NCBI GenBank assembly: GCA_964417785.1
Contig: CAYQJO010000130.1
Span: 1-11,837 of the forward strand
Length of the DNA stretch: 11,837 nt
Origin: DAOTUL01 sp034437435
GTDB lineage: Bacteria; Chloroflexota; Anaerolineae; Aggregatilineales; Phototrophicaceae
Direction of reading: 5' to 3'
This document shows positions 6,357 through 11,837 of the stretch, one piece after another. The translations under genes and the position numbers were made by a program. Each line of letters starts with the position of its first letter. The stretch's first letter is position 1. The notes beneath the pieces were generated by a model. That model was not told where the DNA came from. It saw only the letters and a list, made by a program, of their open reading frames with translations, and made no database searches.

Positions 6357-7364
6357 ATGGCTGAACCAAGAGCCGTTCTCGAAGTAAGAGACTTGCGCGT
6401 CTACTACGAAACGCCCAAAGGCGACGTTCGCGCTGTAGATAGCATCAATTTTGAATTGTACGAGGGCGAGACCCTGGGGCTGGTTGGTGAATCCGGCTGT
6501 GGCAAGTCCACTGCGGTCATGGGTGTCTTGCAACTGGTCACGCCGCCGGGGCGGATTGTCTCCGGTGAGGTCGAGGTCGAAGGGCGAGATGTGCTTCATT
6601 TATCTAATGATGAACTGCGGCACATACGCTGGACCAAACTGGCGTTGATCCCGCAAGGTGCGATGAACTCTCTCAATCCGACTATGAAAGTCAGCGCCCA
6701 GATTCGCGACGTGATCGTGGCCCATGAAGGTCCGCAATCAAATTCCAAATTGAAACTGCGCATTCTGGAACTGCTGTCGATGGTAGGTCTGCCGGGGCGC
6801 ATCTACGACATGTATCCGCATGAATTGAGTGGCGGCATGAAGCAGCGGGTCTGCATTGCGATGGCAATCGCGCTCAACCCCAGCGTGATCGTCGCTGACG
6901 AATCCACCAGCGCGTTAGATGTTGTGGTGCAGCGGGTGGTCGCCCAGACCTTGCTCAAAGTCAAGGAAACGCTGGGAGTCTCCATGATTATGATCGGTCA
7001 TGACATGGGACTGATGGCCCAGATGGTGGACCGCATCGCCGTTATGTATGCCGGTAAGATTGTAGAAATTGCCCCGGTGCGCGACATCTTCGCCAACCCT
7101 GCCCATCCGTATACCCAACTGTTGATCGACTCCGTGCCATCATTGAAGGAACGTAAGCCGCTCAAGATCACCGAAGGCATCACCCATGATCCGCGCAATC
7201 CCCCACCGGGCTGCATCTTCCAGTTGCGCTGCCCTCATGTGATGGATAAGTGCCGGGTTGATCCACCCGTAATGGAGGAGATTCGCCCGGAACAGACGGT
7301 CGCCTGCCATCTGTACGAAAAGCAAGAAGACGGGAGCTACCTCAATGCTGCTCAATATTCGTGA
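6357..7364 (+). CDS. ABC transporter ATPase, DppD-like
   Basis: A 335-residue nucleotide-binding subunit on the cytosolic face of the transporter. Visible motifs: Walker A GESGCGKST (44-52), Q-loop glutamine 100 in LIPQGAMNSLNP, signature LSGGMKQR (157-164), Walker B VIVADES with catalytic E182, and switch histidine 215. The C-terminal oligopeptide-type extension (PYTQLLIDSVP, then cysteines 286, 292, 299 and 317) is that of DppD/OppD proteins; four cysteines at this place are known to hold an iron-sulfur cluster in some homologues. The Walker B region reads DES where DEP is usual, a mild change that leaves the glutamate. GAGGA (6342-6346) lies 10 bases before ATG 6357; an adjacent in-frame GTG at 6354 is an alternative start that adds one residue. 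It overlaps the next ATPase gene by 20 bases. Confidence 0.94.
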   Translation: MAEPRAVLEVRDLRVYYETPKGDVRAVDSINFELYEGETLGLVGESGCGKSTAVMGVLQLVTPPGRIVSGEVEVEGRDVLHLSNDELRHIRWTKLALIPQGAMNSLNPTMKVSAQIRDVIVAHEGPQSNSKLKLRILELLSMVGLPGRIYDMYPHELSGGMKQRVCIAMAIALNPSVIVADESTSALDVVVQRVVAQTLLKVKETLGVSMIMIGHDMGLMAQMVDRIAVMYAGKIVEIAPVRDIFANPAHPYTQLLIDSVPSLKERKPLKITEGITHDPRNPPPGCIFQLRCPHVMDKCRVDPPVMEEIRPEQTVACHLYEKQEDGSYLNAAQYS

Positions 7365-8334
7365 TGCGACCAAAGTCTATACGCAGCGTGCGCTGGGCGG
7401 CGAGAAAAAAGAGGTCGTGGCGCTCCAGAATTTTAACCTGGACATTGACGAAAAACCGTCGACCATCACCACCATTGCCGGCGAAAGTGGCAGCGGCAAG
7501 ACCACACTGGCAAATGTCGTGTTGGGCTTCGTGAAGCTCACATCGGGGCAGATCATCTACGATGGTCAGGATATGGCAGAGGCCAGTCCGGCACAGGTCA
7601 AACGATACCGCCGGGAAGTGCAGGCGGTTTTCCAGGACCCGTTCGGTGTATACAACCCCTTTTACCGCGTCAGTCATGTGTTTGACCTGTTGAACCGCAA
7701 TTTCAAGCTGGCGAAAAACAAAAAGCAGGCGCGTGATCTGGTCGAAGAATCGCTCAATATCGTCGGCCTGCACGGCGAAGATGTCCTGCGCAAATATCCG
7801 CATCAGTTGAGCGGCGGCCAGCGCCAGCGCATCATGATGGCGCGGGCTTACATGGTCAAACCCCGGTTAATTGTGGCCGACGAGCCGGTCTCGATGGTCG
7901 ATGCTTCCCTGCGAGCCTCCATCCTGGATGTGATGCTGCGGCTGCGTGACAGCGGTATCTCTTTCCTTTATATTACGCACGACCTCAGCACGGCCTACCA
8001 GATTGGCGACCAGATTTACATTTTGTACCAGGGGACCATCGCCGAAAAAGGCAACACCATGAGGGTGATCGACCGGCCACAGCACCCCTATGTGCAACTC
8101 CTGGTGGATTCAGTGCCGGTACCCGATCCCGACATCAGTTGGGAAGGTGAGATCGTCCTGCCACCAGAGGAAGCCATGCGCCATTCTGTGGGCGGCGGCT
8201 GTCGCTTTTATCCCCGCTGTCTCCAGCATATGGATCGCTGCCTGGAAGCCCAACCGCCGTTATATGACATTGACGACGTGGACCATCAGGCGGCCTGTTA
8301 TTTATACGATGAGCAACCCACAACCACACAATAG
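7345..8334 (+). CDS. ABC transporter ATPase, DppF-like
   Basis: A 329-residue second nucleotide-binding subunit, which would pair with the preceding ATPase. Motifs: Walker A GESGSGKTT (46-54), Q-loop in VFQDPFGVYNPF, signature LSGGQRQR (155-162), Walker B LIVADEPVSMVDASL with E180, and switch histidine 212. The C-terminal extension again has four cysteines, at 286, 292, 299 and 318, in nearly the same spacing as its partner. The start ATG 7345 lies inside the end of the previous gene, in another frame, with GGGAG (7332-7336) 8 bases upstream; this overlap suggests translational coupling. Its stop codon overlaps the ribosome site of the mannosidase, which begins 12 bases later. All core ATPase residues are present, so it should be active. 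Confidence 0.94.
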   Translation: MLLNIRDATKVYTQRALGGEKKEVVALQNFNLDIDEKPSTITTIAGESGSGKTTLANVVLGFVKLTSGQIIYDGQDMAEASPAQVKRYRREVQAVFQDPFGVYNPFYRVSHVFDLLNRNFKLAKNKKQARDLVEESLNIVGLHGEDVLRKYPHQLSGGQRQRIMMARAYMVKPRLIVADEPVSMVDASLRASILDVMLRLRDSGISFLYITHDLSTAYQIGDQIYILYQGTIAEKGNTMRVIDRPQHPYVQLLVDSVPVPDPDISWEGEIVLPPEEAMRHSVGGGCRFYPRCLQHMDRCLEAQPPLYDIDDVDHQAACYLYDEQPTTTQ

Positions 8335-8337
8335 GAG
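8333..8337 (+). promoter_or_regulatory. Ribosome binding site supporting a TTG start of the mannosidase
   Basis: AGGAG overlaps the stop codon of the preceding ATPase gene and lies 9 bases before TTG 8347. No in-frame ATG occurs until about residue 74, well into the conserved N-terminal domain, so the site supports the TTG start. Confidence 0.7.
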
Positions 8338-8346
8338 AAACCCGAA

Positions 8347-11300
8347 TTGCAGCACAAGGTGTTATGGACGCCGAAGAAGATCGAGGGACGGCTGCAACTG
8401 ATCCAGCCGCTCATTCACCGCCAGTTTCAGCCCCTGGCCCCCTTTCGTTACAAAGAACTGACCGGCCCACTCGCTGCACCACCCATCGCAGTCGATGTAG
8501 ACGACTCCGATTGGGAAGTCATCGCGCCGGGAACCTATTGGGGCAAATGGACGACCGATTTCGCAATGCGGACTCGCTTCGCGGTGCCGTCGGATTGGGG
8601 CAAAGACCTGCCCATCATGGTCTTTCTTCCATTAGGCGATTCCGGCGATTTCAGCCACCCGGAGACACTCGCTTATATCGACGGACAGCCTTACGCCGCC
8701 GCCGACCGTCACCACCATGAGCTTCTGTTAGATGAGCAGTGGCTCGACGGCAAAGAACATACCCTGGCATTGCACGGCTGGACCGGCCTGGGCGGTTTCG
8801 CCAACAACGATCTCAACACCCGCCTGTATATGCGTCCGTGCGGCCTTGTCCAGGTGGACCCGGCAACCCGCGAGTTCGTCGCTGTGGTACGGGTCGCGCT
8901 GGAAGTCACGCAGCAGCTAGACGACGATGATCTGGTTAAAGGGCGGATTTACAACGCACTCGACAAAGCCTTCAAGACAGTCGATACCCGCGACATCTAC
9001 CATCAGGCGCAGATTTCACCGGATTACCTCGACGCCTGGACGGACGACAACCCCTACAAACCGCACGCACAGGACATCAACGCGGCTGTCGAAGCCCGCC
9101 GCCAGGCCGGTCAGGACGCCTTCTATAACAGTGTCCCGGCGGCGCTGGATGCGTTGAAACAGGATTTGCAGGCCGCCGGTGATCCGCTGGATGTGGATGT
9201 CGTCGGTGTGGGCCATGCCCATATTGATGTGGCGTGGTTGTGGACACTCGATCAGACCATACGCAAATCGGGCCGGACCTTCAGCACCGTCCTGCGCCTG
9301 ATGGAAGAATTCCCCGAATACAAGTTCACCCAGAGCCAACCACAGCTTTACAAATACACCGAAGAGCATTACCCGGAACTTTTTGAGCAGATCAAAGAGC
9401 GCGTCAAAGAGGGCCGTTGGGAACTGCTCGGCGGAACCTGGGTCGAACCGGACATCAACGCCATCGGCGCGGAGTCGCTGGCACGACAGTTCTTGCTCGG
9501 TCGTAACTACTTCCGCAAGCACTTTGGCGATGTCGAGACACCGGTGCTGTGGCTGCCGGACACCTTCGGTTATAGCTGGGCGCTGCCGCAGTTGATCAAA
9601 CTGGCCGGGATGAAATACTTCATCACCCACAAGATGAGTTGGAACCAGTATAACCAGATGCCCCACCAGATTCTCCGCTGGCGCGGTCTGGACGGTACCG
9701 AGGTCATCACCCATTTCCTCACGACATTGGGCGCATTTGGCCGCGATTTTCTGCCCTATTCTACCACCTACAATGGTGAAATCTCTGGCTGGGAGATTTT
9801 CAGCACATGGAAGAACTTCCGCCAGAAAGAAACCCACAACGAACTGCTGACGGCTTACGGTTATGGTGACGGCGGCGGCGGTCCCAACCGCGAGATGCTG
9901 GAAAACATTCGCGCCTTCAACACCCATCCAGGCGCACCGCGTGTCCGCACCGGCACCGTGCGCGAGTTCATGGAGCGGATCGATAACGAAGTCGGTGATG
10001 ATCTGCCGGTGTGGAACGGCGAGTTCTATCTGGAATACCACCGGGGGACCTACACCAGTCAGGCCAAGACCAAACGCCAGAACCGCAAGAGCGAATTCCT
10101 GATGAATAACGCCGAGTTCCTGGCAGCCTATGCGGCTCTGGCGACCGGCTACACTTATCCCCATGAAGACCTCAACGCCGCCTGGGAATTGATCTGCCTC
10201 AACCAGTTCCACGACATCCTGCCGGGATCGTCGGTTGGCGCGGTCTATAAAGACAGCGACCGCGACTATGCTAAGGTGCGCGAACTGGGTGAAAAAGTAC
10301 GCCAGTCCGCCGTTGAAGCATTGGCCGCCAGCCTGCCGCAGAATGCCTCAGCGCTGGTCGCCAATTCGACCTCATTTGCCGGTCCGCGTCTCGGTCTGAT
10401 GCCGGATGCCAGCGGCACGTTTGTCGATAGTCGCTCCGGCGAGACCCTGGCGTCGCAGCCCGTAGACGGCGGCACCCTGATCGCGTTCCCGTCAGTCGAA
10501 CCGTTCACGGTGTTCGGGCTGGCGGCAGCCGATGGCGAAGCGGCCAGCACGGAAAAGTCCGTATCCGTCAGCGAGACAAACGGCGGCATCGTTCTGGAAA
10601 ACGACCTGATCCGGGTGGAACTGAGCAGCGGCGGCCATATCACGCGCATCTTCGATAAGGACGCCAACCGCGAGGTACTCGAACCGGGTCAAACCGGCAA
10701 CCAGCTTCAGGCATTCGAAGACCGCCCGATGATGTTCGACGCCTGGGACATCGACATCTACTTCGAGGATCGGATGGAGCCTGTCGAAGGGCTGGACAGC
10801 ATGACGGTCATCGAGCGCGGTCCGCTGCGGGCCGGGATCGAAATCAAGCGCACCTATCGCCACAGCCAGATCATACAGAAAATCTATCTGTACCACGACA
10901 GCAAACAAATCGACTTCGACACCTGGGCGGACTGGCGCGAGCATCATATTCTGCTGAAAGCTGCCTTCCCGGTCCTGATCGACAACCCACAGGCCACCTT
11001 TGAAGTCCAGTGGGGCAACGTCCAGCGCAGTACGCACCGTAACACCAGTTGGGATTGGGGTCAATTCGAGACCTGCGCCCACAAATGGGCTGACCTCAGT
11101 GAGGGCAATTATGGCGTGGCGTTGATGAACGACTGCAAATACGGCTACGACATCCACGATAACGTGATGCGCCTGTCGCTCATCAAAAGTGCCACCATGC
11201 CCGACCCGGTTGCCGACCAGGGCGAACATGTCTTCACCTACAGCCTGCTGCCCCATACCAGCGACTGGCGCGGTGAAGTGGTCCCGGCGGCCTACAAACT

Positions 11301-11619
11301 GAACAACCCACTGATCGTCCAACCGATCAGCGGCGGCCAGCAAGCAGATGGATCGCTGCAATCGCTGGTCACGGTGGATGTACCCAACGTGGTCGTCGAA
11401 ACGGTCAAACTCGCGGAAGACGGCGACGGCCTGATCGTGCGCATGTACGAATGCCAGCGCAATCGCGGTCCCGTTACCGTGACCGCCGGCTTCCCACTGA
11501 AAGAGGCCTATATCTGCAACCTGCTGGAAGAGAATCAGTCCGAACTGGCGATCCAGGATAATCAGATCACCGTCGAGATGACGCCCTACCAGATTGTCAA
11601 TCTCCGCCTCAAGAAATAG
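8347..11619 (+). CDS. Alpha-mannosidase, glycoside hydrolase family 38 (MAN2C1/Ams1-like)
   Basis: A 1090-residue enzyme expected to release mannose from alpha-mannosides with retention of configuration. An N-terminal beta domain (about 1-280, including YWGKWTTDFAMRTRF) is followed by the catalytic domain opening with GHAHIDVAWLW (289-299). H292 and D294 match the metal ligands of the family. WLPDTFGYS (402-410) contains the nucleophile D405. D508 lies in YGYGDGGGG, and H622 in NQFHDILPGSS is the expected further metal ligand. The C-terminal beta domains include TSWDWGQFETCAHKWADLSE and NDCKYGYD, wording typical of the cytosolic MAN2C1/Ams1 branch, whose members are just over 1000 residues. 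No signal peptide or membrane segment is seen, so it would act on imported substrate. The start is TTG 8347, with AGGAG 9 bases upstream; GTG 8359 is an alternative. It follows the ATPase gene by 12 bases. The exact linkage cleaved is not readable. Confidence 0.95.
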   Translation: MQHKVLWTPKKIEGRLQLIQPLIHRQFQPLAPFRYKELTGPLAAPPIAVDVDDSDWEVIAPGTYWGKWTTDFAMRTRFAVPSDWGKDLPIMVFLPLGDSGDFSHPETLAYIDGQPYAAADRHHHELLLDEQWLDGKEHTLALHGWTGLGGFANNDLNTRLYMRPCGLVQVDPATREFVAVVRVALEVTQQLDDDDLVKGRIYNALDKAFKTVDTRDIYHQAQISPDYLDAWTDDNPYKPHAQDINAAVEARRQAGQDAFYNSVPAALDALKQDLQAAGDPLDVDVVGVGHAHIDVAWLWTLDQTIRKSGRTFSTVLRLMEEFPEYKFTQSQPQLYKYTEEHYPELFEQIKERVKEGRWELLGGTWVEPDINAIGAESLARQFLLGRNYFRKHFGDVETPVLWLPDTFGYSWALPQLIKLAGMKYFITHKMSWNQYNQMPHQILRWRGLDGTEVITHFLTTLGAFGRDFLPYSTTYNGEISGWEIFSTWKNFRQKETHNELLTAYGYGDGGGGPNREMLENIRAFNTHPGAPRVRTGTVREFMERIDNEVGDDLPVWNGEFYLEYHRGTYTSQAKTKRQNRKSEFLMNNAEFLAAYAALATGYTYPHEDLNAAWELICLNQFHDILPGSSVGAVYKDSDRDYAKVRELGEKVRQSAVEALAASLPQNASALVANSTSFAGPRLGLMPDASGTFVDSRSGETLASQPVDGGTLIAFPSVEPFTVFGLAAADGEAASTEKSVSVSETNGGIVLENDLIRVELSSGGHITRIFDKDANREVLEPGQTGNQLQAFEDRPMMFDAWDIDIYFEDRMEPVEGLDSMTVIERGPLRAGIEIKRTYRHSQIIQKIYLYHDSKQIDFDTWADWREHHILLKAAFPVLIDNPQATFEVQWGNVQRSTHRNTSWDWGQFETCAHKWADLSEGNYGVALMNDCKYGYDIHDNVMRLSLIKSATMPDPVADQGEHVFTYSLLPHTSDWRGEVVPAAYKLNNPLIVQPISGGQQADGSLQSLVTVDVPNVVVETVKLAEDGDGLIVRMYECQRNRGPVTVTAGFPLKEAYICNLLEENQSELAIQDNQITVEMTPYQIVNLRLKK

Positions 11620-11630
11620 CGCATCTGAAC

Positions 11631-11657
11631 ACCGGGCCAGATCGACTCTGGCCCGGT
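11631..11657 (+). terminator. Perfect hairpin between the mannosidase and DUF4127 genes
   Basis: ACCGGGCCAGA (11631-11641) pairs perfectly with TCTGGCCCGGT (11647-11657) around a TCGAC loop: 11 base pairs, 5-base loop, starting 12 bases after the mannosidase stop. The sequence after it (TATCCATGAGG) has no T run, so full intrinsic termination is doubtful. It has the same geometry and position relative to the upstream stop as the hairpin at 4323-4349 and may protect the upstream mRNA or weaken expression of the next gene. Confidence 0.7.
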
Positions 11658-11676
11658 TATCCATGAGGACACACCC

Positions 11677-11837
11677 ATGCCCATAGGCTTGATCGCCCTG
11701 GACGAACGTCCGGTGAACACCCGTTATCCTGAAATGATCGGTGCCATCGCTGGGATTGAGGTGTTGCAACCCCCGGTCGAACTGCGCAGCGCTTACAAGA
11801 CCCCCGCGAACTGCGACGCTATCACCGACTGGCTGCG
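11677..11837 (+). CDS. DUF4127 family protein, 3' end outside the window
   Basis: The first 53 codons are visible before the right edge. The N-terminus reads PIGLIALDERPVNTRYPEMI, then IEVLQPPVELRSAYKTP and a DAITDWL segment. The LDERPVN-xx-YP block followed by a PP motif and a K-TP loop is the hallmark start of DUF4127 (PF13552), a bacterial family of about 500 residues with no established activity. No signal peptide is seen. AGGA (11666-11669) lies 7 bases before ATG 11677, which fixes the start; an ATG at 11663 is out of frame. It lies 57 bases after the mannosidase, in the same direction, so probably in the same operon though with a hairpin between. A role in handling the glycoside or its products is inference from neighbourhood only. 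Confidence 0.82.
   Translation, partial: MPIGLIALDERPVNTRYPEMIGAIAGIEVLQPPVELRSAYKTPANCDAITDWL

Noticed and set aside
9016..10212. Long minus-strand ORF of 398 codons opposite the mannosidase, and a 425-codon one at 10492-11769
   Set aside because: They are antisense shadows over conserved GH38 catalytic and C-terminal sequence, caused by few stop codons in GC-rich complement. No ribosome site or domain is visible.

Overview
The window is a carbohydrate-utilisation locus from a bacterium of moderately high GC content. The protein style (Dpp-type transporter genes paired with a cytosolic glycosidase, a GntR/LacI hybrid regulator, a FAD_oxidored protein and a DUF4127 protein) looks most like Chloroflexota (Anaerolineae-like). 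That placement is inference: the window has no rRNA or other marker gene. I see no mobile element, CRISPR array, tRNA or rRNA.

Layout. On the minus strand, 1-1217 is the first 405 codons of a FAD-dependent oxidoreductase that runs off the left edge. A 133-base divergent intergenic region (1218-1350) holds candidate back-to-back promoters and candidate operators. On the plus strand follow a GntR/LacI-type regulator (1351-2508), a secreted family-5 substrate-binding protein (2579-4309), a hairpin, two DppB/DppC-like permeases (4370-5380, 5383-6339), two DppD/DppF-like ATPases (6357-7364, 7345-8334), a 1090-residue GH38 alpha-mannosidase (8347-11619), a second hairpin, and the first 53 codons of a DUF4127 protein (11677 to the right edge). 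The oxidoreductase and the DUF4127 gene are both cut by the window edges.

How it probably works. The binding protein captures a solute outside the cell. The two permeases and two ATPases import it. The alpha-mannosidase has no signal peptide, so it would act in the cytosol on imported mannosides. Dpp/Opp-type transporters are named for peptides, but several bind oligosaccharides (for example the mannobiose and cellobiose systems of Thermotoga), so the mannosidase is the best clue that the cargo is an alpha-mannoside or manno-oligosaccharide. The regulator probably senses a sugar and controls both the divergent oxidoreductase and the transporter operon. From 2579 to the right edge the genes are co-directional with short gaps or overlaps, consistent with one transcript. 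Perfect 11-bp hairpins after the binding-protein gene and before the DUF4127 gene could set the relative amounts of mRNA segments.

The most intriguing points are the unknown roles of the DUF4127 protein and the oxidoreductase in a mannoside pathway, the compact divergent control region, and the two hairpins of matching geometry.
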